Assembly: GCF_022763345.1 (NCBI RefSeq)
Contig: NZ_JALEGS010000035.1
Coordinates: 62,001-126,000, forward strand
Length of the DNA stretch: 64,000 nucleotides
Direction of reading: 5' to 3'
Source: Phaeodactylibacter sp.
Lineage (GTDB): Bacteria; Bacteroidota; Bacteroidia; Chitinophagales; Saprospiraceae
The position numbers and the translations under genes are program-made. Below the pieces are notes generated by a model. The model saw only the letters and a program-made list of their open reading frames with translations. It was not told the DNA's origin and ran no database searches. How positions within the stretch are numbered: position 1 is the stretch's first letter; each line of letters starts with the position of its first letter. Positions 26,766 through 36,694 of this stretch are shown here, piece by piece.

Positions 26766-27920
26766 TCACCCCCGCTCCCCCGCCCCCAGCGGCGTTCCTG
26801 GCATCCCCACCGGCTGCCGCCCCTGCACCACCGGCATAGAAAACGTCTTGATCCGCGGCAGTACGTAGCGACCAAAGAGATTGCACTCATCCAAATGCGG
26901 GTAGCCGGATAAGATGAAGGCGCGGATACCCATATCCATATACCGCTGAATCTTAGCCAATACCTGATCGGGGTCTCCTACAATCGCCGCCCCGCAACCG
27001 GAGCGCGCCCGGCCAATCCCCGTCCAGAGGTGGTCTTCCACAAAGCCTTCGTCATCGGCTTGCTCGCGCACGGCAGTTTGGCGGGAGACGCCGTAGGATT
27101 TGCCATCCTGGGCGCGGAGGCGGATTTCTTCGCCCCGTTGGTCGTCTACGTAAGTCATGAGGCGGCGGGCAGCAGCGCGGGCTTCGACCTCCGTTTCCCT
27201 CACAATGACGTGCACGCGTAGCCCAAAGTCGACTTCCCGGCCGTAGTTGGCTGCCTTGTCACTCATATTTTGCATGAGCTGCTGAAGCTTGTCTTCTGTT
27301 TCCGGCCACATGAGGTAGACATCGCAGTGCTCCGCGCAGAGGTCTACGCCGGGCGGAGAATAGCCGCCAAAGTAGAGCAGTGGGCCACCGTTTTGCTGGT
27401 AGGGCTTCACCGGATCGGTGGTCGGCAGCTGGATGTTGTAAAACTCACCTTTGAAGTCGATATGGCCCTGTGTCCAGCACTGCTTAAGGATTTCAATCAC
27501 CTCCCGGGAACGCTGATATCGGGCGGCAGATTCTAACTCCTCCCCCGGCATATTCGAAGAAATGATATTGATGGTGAGCCGGCCGCGCAGGATGTGGTCC
27601 AGCGTAGCGATAGAGCGGGCCAGCATGGGCGGGTGCAGCTCTCCACAGCGGATAGCCGTCAGTATGTTGATCTGTTGCGTAAGCGGGGCGACCGCGCTGC
27701 CGAAAGTCCACACATCCTGCCCCACCTGATAGGAAGAGGGGCAGAGGATGTTGCGGTAGCCAAGCCGGTCGGCGGTCAACAATACGTTGGAGGTATTGCT
27801 CCAGTTGCTTTTGTAGCGGAAGTCGTGCCGGCTCAAAAACTCATCATCCCCATTGCAAAGCGGGGCGAACCAGGCGACCTCAGCGCCTTCGAGGTGGCGG
27901 GAACGGACGTTGATACTCAT
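26766..27920 (-). CDS. SsuD-like FMNH2-dependent alkanesulfonate monooxygenase
   Basis: A 384-residue luciferase-like flavin monooxygenase. It follows SsuD along its length: ADRLGYRNILCPS, the LTAIRCGELHPPMLARSIATLDH stretch, PLLYFGGYSPPGVDLCAEHCDVYLMW, RVHVIVRETEVEA and FILSGYPHLDE near the end. SsuD releases sulfite from alkanesulfonates using reduced FMN supplied by a partner reductase. No ssuE reductase or ssuABC transporter is nearby, so the reductant and substrate route are unclear and a related C-S or C-C monooxygenase function is possible. Confidence 0.82.
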   Translation of the reverse strand: MSINVRSRHLEGAEVAWFAPLCNGDDEFLSRHDFRYKSNWSNTSNVLLTADRLGYRNILCPSSYQVGQDVWTFGSAVAPLTQQINILTAIRCGELHPPMLARSIATLDHILRGRLTINIISSNMPGEELESAARYQRSREVIEILKQCWTQGHIDFKGEFYNIQLPTTDPVKPYQQNGGPLLYFGGYSPPGVDLCAEHCDVYLMWPETEDKLQQLMQNMSDKAANYGREVDFGLRVHVIVRETEVEARAAARRLMTYVDDQRGEEIRLRAQDGKSYGVSRQTAVREQADDEGFVEDHLWTGIGRARSGCGAAIVGDPDQVLAKIQRYMDMGIRAFILSGYPHLDECNLFGRYVLPRIKTFSMPVVQGRQPVGMPGTPLGAGERG

Positions 27921-28005
27921 TGGCTTTATTTGTGAGCCATCAAATTAAGCATTTTTGTTGTTTCGCCAAGAGCGGCCTCATTAAGATGGAGATAAAAAAA
28001 GGGCT

Positions 28006-29706
28006 TTAGTGCTGTAGCTTCACCCGCTCCTTCGCCAGATACTTCCCTGCTTCCAGTCTGGCAATGTAAGCGACCATATCCTCCCGCAACTGGCAGTGCA
28101 AGTCCCAGGCAATTGGGGCATTTCTGGCACTGCACAAAGCCCGGATGACAATCGACTCTTTGGAGCTGTCTACCACCTGCACCTTAGGGGGCAGTGTTTC
28201 ATCATAGGCGTCGGCAGCGCGCAATAGCTCGGCAAACTTATTACGCACGAGGTTGACATCAATCTCATAATCGGCATGCAGCACAATGGGTTTGAGCAAA
28301 TGCGCATCGTACATGGTCCAGTTTTCAAAAGGGTGGGTGATGAAGTACCGGAGCGGGACCACCACGCGGCGCTTGTCCCAGGTGTTGATGACCAGATAGG
28401 TAAAGCGGATGTCTTCCACGGCTCCGTACTCCCCCTCAAATAATACCCAATCGCCAATACGTACGGGCTTGGTAATGGCAATCTGCAGCCCTGCAATGAT
28501 GTTGCCCAGGGTGCTTTGAGCAGCAATACCTAGTATGACCGTAGCGATACCTGCGGAAGCGAACAGAGACAAGCCCAGGTTTTGCAAGGAAGGGAACTGG
28601 GAAACCACTGCTCCAATACCGAGGATGATAATGAGAAAAGTGATCACCTTCCGCACTACAGAAATGAGGGTTAGGTAACGCTTAGATTCCAGGTTTTCTT
28701 CATTGGTGATATCTCCAACTTTCCGCTCTGCTACCCGGTCCATGAGATAGTCAATAGAGCGCATCAAAAGCCAGGTGACGGAGCCGATCACAATGATCAG
28801 GAGAAGGGCGTAGAGATAAGGTGACCAGGTGCCGGAAATGGACAGGACCTGTTTCATGCCGGCATAAAATAGCAAAGCGCTGATAGCCAGAGCTACAGGC
28901 TGCCCCATCTTTTCTCCCAGCTCGTTTACCCATGGTTGTTCAGAGCGCTTCACCGCTTTGTTGATCAGGTACTGGCTCAGCCGGGCAATCAAAAGGCACA
29001 GAGTAATCAATACGACCAGGCCGATGATCTTCCACCAGGCAATACCTATTATTTCTGTTTTGGCCCAGACCGGGATGCGTTGAGCCAAAGGGCTGGGGCC
29101 ATAAGCCTTGTAAAGCGGTATAATGTTTTCGACAGTATTGGCAGAGACCACCCATACCGGAGACTGCTCCTCTACCCGCACCCGCTGAATGCGCAGGGGC
29201 AGGGTCTGCCCGTTCAGGTCAAGGCTGCCGAAGTTGATACTGCGCAGAGGTTGACCGGTTATAGATTGCTGAGCAGTTATTCCCTGATTAATCTGACCGT
29301 CCGGCCGATCAGATAGTAAGTCCCAGTCGATCCGTACGCTCTTTGACAGAATGTAAAACAGCTCCCGGGCCCGGGCTTCTGCCACTTCCTGCTGCTGTGC
29401 CGCGGGCATCAGGTTGAAGTTTAATGCATGGGCCGCTTCGTGGAATGCCCCCTTCCGGCAGGCCCGGACAAAGTGCTCCAGGCAGGCTCTGGGGGTCTGT
29501 AAATTCACGCCGGGCGGCCGCTCGGGCAGACCGGGATTGAGATCGTTGAGCAGGTAAAAGGCGCTGTTGTACCCCTTAATTTGAGGTCGGGCTTTCTGGT
29601 AGTTGGTTTTGGCCTGCGTACTGTCCACAGGGATCTGGGCACTTCCTGCGAGGGAAGTGCCTGGCAGGAGTGCAAGAGTAAACAGTAGCTTTTTGAGGAT
29701 CTTCAT
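28006..29706 (-). CDS. Large MscS-type mechanosensitive channel protein
   Basis: 566 residues from ATG 29706, which gives a signal peptide (MKILKKLLFTLALLPGTSLA). A periplasmic domain of about 210 residues precedes four to five transmembrane helices and the MscS core (pore-lining helix near LFASAGIATVILGIAAQSTLG, beta domain VRIGDWVLFEGEYGAVEDI). The soluble C-terminal domain ends the protein. It is predicted to open under membrane tension to release solutes. A second, shorter MscS gene lies at 40217. The gene is 85 bases from the SsuD-like gene in the same direction. Confidence 0.85.
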   Translation of the reverse strand: MKILKKLLFTLALLPGTSLAGSAQIPVDSTQAKTNYQKARPQIKGYNSAFYLLNDLNPGLPERPPGVNLQTPRACLEHFVRACRKGAFHEAAHALNFNLMPAAQQQEVAEARARELFYILSKSVRIDWDLLSDRPDGQINQGITAQQSITGQPLRSINFGSLDLNGQTLPLRIQRVRVEEQSPVWVVSANTVENIIPLYKAYGPSPLAQRIPVWAKTEIIGIAWWKIIGLVVLITLCLLIARLSQYLINKAVKRSEQPWVNELGEKMGQPVALAISALLFYAGMKQVLSISGTWSPYLYALLLIIVIGSVTWLLMRSIDYLMDRVAERKVGDITNEENLESKRYLTLISVVRKVITFLIIILGIGAVVSQFPSLQNLGLSLFASAGIATVILGIAAQSTLGNIIAGLQIAITKPVRIGDWVLFEGEYGAVEDIRFTYLVINTWDKRRVVVPLRYFITHPFENWTMYDAHLLKPIVLHADYEIDVNLVRNKFAELLRAADAYDETLPPKVQVVDSSKESIVIRALCSARNAPIAWDLHCQLREDMVAYIARLEAGKYLAKERVKLQH

Positions 29707-29775
29707 ACCAGTCATTTTGGGATAGCGGTCCGCTATTTCCTGTAGAAGGTATGAAGCAGGCAGATGTTTGCCAGC

Positions 29776-30822
29776 TTAGCTTACATCCAGAGGCTCATCC
29801 TTGCGGAGCGCTTTATATCGGCCTTTCCCAAACTTAGTGCCGTTAAATTCTACCTTGCCTTTCAGGGCTTCCTGCTCCGCTTCGGGTAACGCTTTAAAGT
29901 CGTTGCAGGCCTTAGAACAGCAGGCATCGTACTTTTCGGCGCAGGCCGGGCACTGAATGAACAGGATATGGCAGGCGTCATTCGCACAGTTGACATGCGT
30001 ATCGCAGGGCGCGCCGCACTGATGGCAGCGGGAGATCACATCATTGGTGATGCGCTCGCCCATACGCTCATCAAAGACAAAGTTTTTGCCGATGAATTTC
30101 TTAGGTAGCCCCTTCTGATCGCATTGCCGGGCGTACTCAATGATGCCGCCATCGATCATGTGTACTTTTTGGAAGCCTCTGTGCAGGTAGTAAGCACTCG
30201 CCTTCTCACAGCGGATGCCACCAGTGCAGTACATGATGATCGGCTTGTCTTTTTGGTCTTCCAGCATATCCTCCACCAGAGGCAGGGCTTCGCGGAAGGT
30301 TTCCACATCTGGCCGGATCGCGCCTTCAAAGTAGCCTACTTCGCTCTCATAATGATTGCGCATGTCCACCACCACGGTATCCGGATCGTCCATCAGCGCA
30401 TTGACCTCTTCGGCGCTCAGGTGGCTGCCGCGCTTGGTGACGTCAAAGCTTTCATCGTCAAGCCCATCGGCCACGATCTTGTCGCGCACTTTAATTTTGA
30501 GCTTGTAGAAGGACTTGCCGTCATCATCTACGGCAATATTCAGTCGCACCCCATTCAGCCAGGGAATACTGTACATATCCGCTTTAAAGGCCTCAAATTT
30601 GGACTCGGGCACGGAAATCTGCCCGTTGATGCCCTCTTTCGCCACGTAGATCCGGCCAAAAACATCCAGCTTGCTCCAGCGCAGGAATAGCTCATTGCGG
30701 AACTGCTTCGGGTCCTCCAGGTTGTGGTATTGGTAAAAAGACAGGGTGACGCGCGCCTCGTCACTTTCCAGCATACGGCGTTTCAGCTCGTCGTTGTTGA
30801 CGCGGTTGTGTAATATCGGCAT
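29776..30822 (-). CDS. trhO: tRNA uridine hydroxylase, rhodanese family (TrhO)
   Basis: A 348-residue cytosolic enzyme of the YceA/TrhO family, which makes 5-hydroxyuridine at wobble position 34 of certain tRNAs. The N-terminal acylphosphatase-like domain ([15 protein letters not shown]) is followed by a rhodanese domain with the active cysteine in [10 protein letters not shown], and then an unusually Cys-rich tail ([28 protein letters not shown]) that should bind metal. A good Bacteroidota promoter lies about 110 bases upstream. It is a single gene. Confidence 0.9.
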   Translation of the reverse strand: MPILHNRVNNDELKRRMLESDEARVTLSFYQYHNLEDPKQFRNELFLRWSKLDVFGRIYVAKEGINGQISVPESKFEAFKADMYSIPWLNGVRLNIAVDDDGKSFYKLKIKVRDKIVADGLDDESFDVTKRGSHLSAEEVNALMDDPDTVVVDMRNHYESEVGYFEGAIRPDVETFREALPLVEDMLEDQKDKPIIMYCTGGIRCEKASAYYLHRGFQKVHMIDGGIIEYARQCDQKGLPKKFIGKNFVFDERMGERITNDVISRCHQCGAPCDTHVNCANDACHILFIQCPACAEKYDACCSKACNDFKALPEAEQEALKGKVEFNGTKFGKGRYKALRKDEPLDVS

Positions 30823-30933
30823 GTTGTTTTGTTAGTACGTTAACGAATCACAAGTTGCAGGCTTGCTGGGATTGCTCCCGGCTGCTAACCATACTATTCA
30901 AAAGATCAGGCTATACCTGATTTTTCGCGGGTG

Positions 30934-30966
30934 CAAAGGTAATAACTTTCCTGACACCCTGCCAAA
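30934..30966 (-). promoter_or_regulatory. Bacteroidota promoter of trhO
   Basis: On the minus strand TTTG (30963-30966), a 21-base spacer, and TACCTTTG (30934-30941) match the -33/-7 consensus exactly. Start of transcription would be near 30927, giving a leader of about 105 bases. Confidence 0.65.
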
Positions 30967-30968
30967 CC

Positions 30969-32753
30969 TTATTGCTTCACGATCCGGGTGCTGTAAAGCT
31001 CTGTACCCATCCGGGCCTGTACGATATAAACGCCTTTCGGCAAATCGCGGATATCCACTTCCAATTGTGTAGTCATTGCAGGCCAGTTCACTGTTTTAAT
31101 AAGGCGGCTTTGGGTATCGAACCACTGAACCGTTGCCGGAGCGGCAGGGGGCATAACGCTGGTTAGCAGCACCGTTTCCCGGGCAGGGTTGGGGGCGACT
31201 TGCAAAGTCAGTGCCGTTGTTAGCGTTTCCCTGCTGGAAGTGCTCACCGTTTCCTGTACAGCAGCCAGAATGTCCATCCGCCCATAACCGTAGACCGCAT
31301 TGGGTACTTCCATACCGGATACCCCGCCGCAGTCCTGATCGCTGAGCATGGGGCGGGCTGTACTTTCCAGTAAGTCTTCAATAGCTTCCACTTGCCCGGC
31401 GAGTTCCGGGTTGGCAGAAATCAGAAGGGCAACGGCGCCGGCTACGTGCGGGCCCGCCATGCTCGTGCCTGAGAAGGTCGCAAAGCCTCCGTCCCTGATG
31501 CTGGAGCGAATACCTACGCCCGGTGCGGCGATATTGGGCTTCAGCCGGTTGCTGCTATCCACGGTGACCGTGCCCCGGCTGCTGAAATTGGCAATTGTGT
31601 CCGTTTGGCGGGTAGCACCAACGGTAAAGCTGTTCTCAAAAATAGCAGCCGGGGTGCTGACCGTATGGCATTGGCTGCCACTGTTGCCCGCAGAAACCAC
31701 CACGACCACACCGGCGGCTTTGAGGTTGTCCACCGCAATTTGCATAGTCTCAAAATTGGCAGGTGTACAGCCTTCAATCTCGGGACAGCTCCAAGAGTTG
31801 GCAATGACATGCGGTGCTTTGGAAGGGTCCGGATTTTCTCCATTCAGGTCCGTTGGGGCCAGGAACCACTCGAAGCATTCAATGTAGGAAGCCGGGCTGC
31901 CATAGCCGCGTTCCATATTGCGGCAGGCTATCCATTTGGCACCTGGCGCCACGCCTATGCTTTTGCCTTCATCGCTGACCGCGCCGGTCATCGTGCCCAT
32001 CGTGTGAGTACCGTGGTTGTGGTCATCGCAGGGCACAAGGCTGCTCAATCCGCAGGGGTTGGCTTCGGCAATGTAGGGCGGGCCGTTCATGGAGTCGATT
32101 TCGTGGATGGCGTCGTGCCAGTTGTAATTGTGATCGGCCTGAGAAAGCGTGTCGTCCCAGCCGCGGTAACTCTCTTTGATAGCGGGGTGGTCCCATTCGT
32201 AGCCGGTGTCCTGCCCGCCAATGACTACGCCCTGCCCGGTAAAGCCCATACTCCAAACCTGATCAGCACCGATAGCCGAAATGCCCCATTCCACGCCTTC
32301 ACGTAAATCAATGGCGTGTTGCTCGCGCTCTTCGGGCAACAGGTCCACCGCTACCGTTGGGTTGGGTTGGATGGCCCTGACTTCCTTCATATGAGCAAGG
32401 GCCTTGACCAGCGCTAAGCTTCCTTTGACCTGAATAGCATTAACGATGTGGAAACTCCGGTAAGGCACCTGCTCTGCCCGGAGCAGCTCTATGGCTGATT
32501 TTTGCGCTGTAGCAGCTACGGTACGGGTACGCTCAAATACGTAAGCGCCCATTTGCATTTTGCTGCCTTGCTGACGCGCGGCGGATACATCTGCCTGCTG
32601 CTCAAACAATACAATGAAGGAGGCATAGCCATCGCGTTCCAGTTCTGTCCTCAGAGCGGGCTCCACTTTGTCCTGCCATGGAGTGGGAGGGGAGGCCGGC
32701 AGCAGCAGGAAAAGGCCTAGGGTAGGGATAAGGAGGCTTAAAATCGCTTTCAT
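30969..32753 (-). CDS. Subtilisin-like S8 serine protease with T9SS sorting domain
   Basis: Exported protease of 594 residues: signal peptide (about 1-20), an inhibitor I9-type propeptide (YASFIVLFEQQADV..., to about 130), and a subtilase domain with Asp in GGQDTGYEWDHPA, His in NHGTHTMGTMTG and Ser in FSGTSMAGPHVAGA, so the triad is intact. It ends with a T9SS type A signal (VAPNPARETVLL, then GVYIVQARM). It should be secreted across the outer membrane by T9SS. Its end lies 3 bases from the trhO promoter. Confidence 0.92.
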   Translation of the reverse strand: MKAILSLLIPTLGLFLLLPASPPTPWQDKVEPALRTELERDGYASFIVLFEQQADVSAARQQGSKMQMGAYVFERTRTVAATAQKSAIELLRAEQVPYRSFHIVNAIQVKGSLALVKALAHMKEVRAIQPNPTVAVDLLPEEREQHAIDLREGVEWGISAIGADQVWSMGFTGQGVVIGGQDTGYEWDHPAIKESYRGWDDTLSQADHNYNWHDAIHEIDSMNGPPYIAEANPCGLSSLVPCDDHNHGTHTMGTMTGAVSDEGKSIGVAPGAKWIACRNMERGYGSPASYIECFEWFLAPTDLNGENPDPSKAPHVIANSWSCPEIEGCTPANFETMQIAVDNLKAAGVVVVVSAGNSGSQCHTVSTPAAIFENSFTVGATRQTDTIANFSSRGTVTVDSSNRLKPNIAAPGVGIRSSIRDGGFATFSGTSMAGPHVAGAVALLISANPELAGQVEAIEDLLESTARPMLSDQDCGGVSGMEVPNAVYGYGRMDILAAVQETVSTSSRETLTTALTLQVAPNPARETVLLTSVMPPAAPATVQWFDTQSRLIKTVNWPAMTTQLEVDIRDLPKGVYIVQARMGTELYSTRIVKQ

Positions 32754-33313
32754 ATTATCGTTTGTTGTGATACTCTGCTGAAAATCAGAAAGAAGTGAGC
32801 CGAAAATTTGAAATGCTAAAGATAATCTTTAACTTGTCTACTGTTCGTTCTTAGAGCGACAAAACTTCACTTTATGATCAACACTCTGTTTAATTGATTT
32901 GACACTGAGGCTTGCTGCTTTTCAGCTGAAGAACTATAAGCTCAGGCAGCGAAATGGCAGGCGATTGCCTCTGTTCAATCAAAGCATCCCTGAACATTCC
33001 TAACTATCTACGCTATCTACTCCTCAACGGAGCCCCAAACAGAGCACTGATTAATGGTGTAAGCCGATGGCTTGTAAACACTTCCCCAAAAACTTTCAAG
33101 CAAGACTATAATCCCTTTTTAGCGGAGCCTATTCCAATGACCCTCTTACAGGGGAATCCCTGTAGACAGGTCTGCTGCCCCGGTTGAACCAACACTCGTG
33201 ATCGGTTGACAATCTATCGCCTGATCTTTGCGTTATGCATCGGTCGGCTCCAGGAAAAACAGGTTCAACAGTTATTTTTTCACTGCTTTGAGAGAGCGAA
33301 AAGACGATTTAAA
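32754..33313. other. Gene-free stretch between divergent protease and GNAT genes
   Basis: 560 bases with no supported gene. It contains the promoters of both flanking genes. I see only a small hairpin ACAGGG-GAAT-CCCTGT near 33150 and a TTGACA at about 33205 without a convincing -7 box. Confidence 0.4.
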
Positions 33314-33781
33314 ATGGATTATCAGTATCAATTGTACGATGCCTTTTCAGGTATGAGCCCTATGGAGAAAAGCCAGGTGGTCCGTTTCCTTACGGAGCAG
33401 GAGGGGCACAGTGAGGGTGATAGTATCCGGGAAGCGGTAGAGTATGCTATGAAGCTCAAGCCTTCCTTTGGCGGTTTTGTACTGGTAGCCCGGCATAACC
33501 AGCAGATTGTCGGGGCCATCGTTGCAAATCGTACCGGCATGGAAGCCTATAACCCTAAAAATATCTTTGTTTTCGTAACGGTGGAATCCAGTTACCGGAA
33601 GAAGGAGGCTTTCGTAAAGCAACTGATTGACCAGGGGACCAAATATGCAGATGGCGATATAGCCATGCATGTCAAATCTGACAATCCAGCCCTTGCCATT
33701 TATCAGAAGCTCGGCTTTAAAGCACAGTACCTGGAACTCCGGCTTCCCAACCCAAAGTCTTCTCCTGCAGTCGCCTCCTGA
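33314..33781 (+). CDS. GNAT family N-acetyltransferase
   Basis: 155 residues. A GNAT fold is indicated by GGFVLVARHNQQIVGAIVAN, an acetyl-CoA-binding-like stretch (VTVESSYRKKEAFVKQLIDQ, which lacks the usual Q/RxxGxG/A and so is divergent) and the typical C-terminal DNPALAIYQKLGFK. The acceptor substrate is unknown. ATG 33314 was chosen because the frame upstream to 33206 has no family-like sequence. Confidence 0.8.
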   Translation: MDYQYQLYDAFSGMSPMEKSQVVRFLTEQEGHSEGDSIREAVEYAMKLKPSFGGFVLVARHNQQIVGAIVANRTGMEAYNPKNIFVFVTVESSYRKKEAFVKQLIDQGTKYADGDIAMHVKSDNPALAIYQKLGFKAQYLELRLPNPKSSPAVAS

Positions 33782-33905
33782 AACCGTAACCTGTGAAGCC
33801 CTTTTTGCTCCCGCTTCCTTTTTTTAGCGAACTCTCGTATATTGGCAAAATGGACTGACAGGTGGGCAGCACGCCTGCCTTCAGCGAACCACGAGACAAG
33901 GAGCA

Positions 33906-34856
33906 ATGAAGGAAAAGCGATTAATAGGAAGGCATACCGGTCAGGAAAAAGGGCCGCTCTTAATTTGTTTCGGCGGCATGCACGGCAATGAGCCGGCTGG
34001 TATTCAGGCGCTTAGTATTCTCTTTAAATTATTGGAACTGGAGCCGGAATCAAACCCTGACTTCCGTTTTCGGGGCCGTATCGTTGGGTTAAAAGGCAAC
34101 CTGCGGGCCATTGAGAATGGGGTGCGCTTTCTTGACCGGGACCTCAACCGGCAATGGTGCCCTGAACAAGTGAAAAGGATTTTGAATACCCCCGTCCGTC
34201 AGCTCCGCCACGAAGCGCTCGAAATCCTGGAGCTGCATACCGCCGTCATGGAGGAAATTCAGGACTATCAGCCCGATGAAGTCATCGTTCTTGATCTCCA
34301 TACTACCACGGCTTACGGAGGTATCTTTTCCATCGCAACTGACGACCCCAAAAGCGTGAATATTGCCGTTGAGCTACATGCTCCGGTGATCACAGGCTTG
34401 CTGGAAGGCATTCAGGGGACTACCTTGCATTATTTCAATACGGAAAATATAGGCATAGAAACCACCACAGTCTGCTTTGAGTCTGGCCAGCACGAGGAGA
34501 CCCTGTCTGTCAACCGGGCTATCGCTGCCATCATCAACTGTATGCGCACGGTGGGCTGCGTCCGCTCTGAGGATGTAGAGAACCGCCACGATGCGCTGCT
34601 CATTGAGTACGCCCGTGGCCTGCCGAAAGTATCAGAGCTCATTACCACTCATTCTATAAGACCCGGAGACCAGTTTCGGATGGTTCCGGATTACAAAAAT
34701 TTTCAAAAGGTAAAACAAGGAGAAATCCTAGCCTTTGATCGCAATGGCCCCATAGAAGCCATCGAGGACGGGCTAATCCTAATGCCATTATACCAGAAAC
34801 AGGGCGAGGATGGTTTCTTTCTGATCCGGGCGGTATCTCAGGCTGTTTTCCAATAG
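33906..34856 (+). CDS. Aspartoacylase/succinylglutamate desuccinylase-like zinc hydrolase
   Basis: A 316-residue M14-like amidohydrolase of the AspA/AstE family. Zinc ligands are visible in GGMHGNEPAG (His, Glu) and in DLHTTTAYGG (His), with the substrate arginine region FLDRDLNRQW between them. The C-terminal beta domain (VPDYKNFQKVKQGEILA) is as in the family. It probably removes an acyl group from an N-acyl amino acid. The gene ends one base before the stop of the convergent ABC transporter gene. Confidence 0.85.
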   Translation: MKEKRLIGRHTGQEKGPLLICFGGMHGNEPAGIQALSILFKLLELEPESNPDFRFRGRIVGLKGNLRAIENGVRFLDRDLNRQWCPEQVKRILNTPVRQLRHEALEILELHTAVMEEIQDYQPDEVIVLDLHTTTAYGGIFSIATDDPKSVNIAVELHAPVITGLLEGIQGTTLHYFNTENIGIETTTVCFESGQHEETLSVNRAIAAIINCMRTVGCVRSEDVENRHDALLIEYARGLPKVSELITTHSIRPGDQFRMVPDYKNFQKVKQGEILAFDRNGPIEAIEDGLILMPLYQKQGEDGFFLIRAVSQAVFQ

Positions 34857-36626
34857 CTATTCTCCTTCTGCAACCTGTAGGAACTGCATTTCGTAAAGCT
34901 TCCGGTACTTCCCATCTTCAATTTGAAGCAGTGCATCGTGAGCCCCAAACTCTTGAATCTCCCCACGGCTAAGAACCATGATATTATTGGCGTGCCGGAT
35001 GGTTGACAACCGGTGCGCAATGATGATGGAGGTCCGTTTCGCGATCAACTTTTCAATGGCATACTGAATAACAGACTCCGTCTCCGGGTCAATGGAGGAG
35101 GTCGCCTCATCCAAAATGAGAATATCGGGATCAAAAACCAGCGCCCGTACAAAGGAAATCAGCTGCCGTTGCCCCATAGACAGCGTTGCGCCGCGCTCCA
35201 TCACCTTGTAGTCATAACCGCCAGGCAGTTTCTCGATGAATTCATGCGCACCGATGAGCTTCGCCGCGTTGATCACCTCCTCCCTGGAGAATCGTTCATC
35301 CCTGAGTGTGATATTTTCGAGCACGGAACCGGAAAAAAGGAAAACATCCTGCAAGACAATAGCAATGCACTTTCGGTAGGCTTCCAAATCGAAATCCTGA
35401 ATTGGCGTGCCATCTACTCTGATCTCCCCGCGCTGAATTTCGTAAAACCGGTTAAGGATATTGATGATTGTCGACTTGCCAGAGCCGGTACTGCCCACAA
35501 TGGCCAGTGTTTCTCCGGGCTTCACCTCAAAACTGATGTCCTTTAGCACATATTCTGGCAGCTGATAAGCAAAATGGACTTTCTCAAATTCGATATGCCC
35601 CTTCAGTTTCTCAGGTTTAATCTCGCCCTGATCTTCAATCCGGTCATCCTGGTCAATGAGGTTGAAGACCCGCTCCGAGGCTACGAGCCCCATTTGCAAG
35701 TTGTTGAAGTTGTTGGCTACTGTACGGATAGGGCGGAACAGCATGTCGAGGTAAACCGGGAAAGCAATCAGTGCCCCCAAAGTGACGCCACTGGCTTTCA
35801 GGGCATCCTGAGCGCCCCACCATACCATCAGGCCCAGAGAGGCGGCTGATATGATTTCCACTACGGGGAAGAATACAGCATAATAAAGGATGCTGTCCAG
35901 GTTTGCCTGAGTATAGTCCCGGTTAATGGTTTTGAACTTATCCATCTCTTCCCGTTCCGAGTTGAAGATTTGCACGATCCGCATGCCTGAAATACGCTCC
36001 TGAAGAAAGGCATTCATGGTGGAGATATGCGAGCGGACCCGCTGATAAGACTTTTTGACTTTCTCTTTGAAAATATAGCTCGCCAGGATCAGAAACGGCA
36101 TCGTCGTCAGGCAGATCAGCGTCAGTTTCCAGCTGGTGTAAAACATGACGCCAAGTACCGTTACCAGCGTCAGCAAGTCCGCGATAATGGTAATGGACCC
36201 TTGCGAAAACACAGTATTGATAGCCTCAATATCGTTAATCGTCCTCGTGGTTGAGGTCCCGATAGGCGTACGGTCAAAGTAAGTTAACCGGAGCTTGGTA
36301 ATATGCCGGAACACCTTAACCCTGAGGTCACGGATGACGGACTGCCCGAGCAAATTTGTCGAATAGATAAACCAGTACCGGCAAAAGGAGTCCAGGAATA
36401 AAAGCCCCACCAGAATCATCGCCATTCTGGACAGGCCCGGTATATCGTTGGAGAAGATGTAATCATCTACCATCACCTTAATCAGGTAAGGGCGTGCTGT
36501 TGATATCGGAGCCAGGAGGACCGCCAGTGTTGCTGCTGCAATAAAGACCGTCCGGTAGGGTTTCGCCATCGCAAATACCCTGCCCAGTAATTTGTAATCT
36601 ACCTTATTCTTATCGCTTGATGCCAT
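34857..36626 (-). CDS. ABC exporter, fused membrane and ATPase domains (MsbA-like)
   Basis: 589 residues from ATG 36626. Six transmembrane helices form the N-terminal export domain, and the ATPase domain follows with Walker A GSTGSGKST (about residue 380), signature LSMGQRQ, Walker B DILILDEATSSID and the switch histidine in IIAHRLST. It works as a homo- or heterodimer exporting a hydrophobic substrate, possibly lipid or drug. A longer frame from 36668 adds 14 residues without support. Confidence 0.9.
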   Translation of the reverse strand: MASSDKNKVDYKLLGRVFAMAKPYRTVFIAAATLAVLLAPISTARPYLIKVMVDDYIFSNDIPGLSRMAMILVGLLFLDSFCRYWFIYSTNLLGQSVIRDLRVKVFRHITKLRLTYFDRTPIGTSTTRTINDIEAINTVFSQGSITIIADLLTLVTVLGVMFYTSWKLTLICLTTMPFLILASYIFKEKVKKSYQRVRSHISTMNAFLQERISGMRIVQIFNSEREEMDKFKTINRDYTQANLDSILYYAVFFPVVEIISAASLGLMVWWGAQDALKASGVTLGALIAFPVYLDMLFRPIRTVANNFNNLQMGLVASERVFNLIDQDDRIEDQGEIKPEKLKGHIEFEKVHFAYQLPEYVLKDISFEVKPGETLAIVGSTGSGKSTIINILNRFYEIQRGEIRVDGTPIQDFDLEAYRKCIAIVLQDVFLFSGSVLENITLRDERFSREEVINAAKLIGAHEFIEKLPGGYDYKVMERGATLSMGQRQLISFVRALVFDPDILILDEATSSIDPETESVIQYAIEKLIAKRTSIIIAHRLSTIRHANNIMVLSRGEIQEFGAHDALLQIEDGKYRKLYEMQFLQVAEGE

Positions 36627-36694
36627 TCCGGTGTTGTCACATTGTTCCCAAGATAGTCTTAGAAACACGGCAGTAGGCGATAAGTTGCAGCGGG

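Noticed and set aside
30124..30690. Plus-strand frame of 188 residues opposite trhO
   Set aside because: Antisense shadow of a gene with an intact active site.
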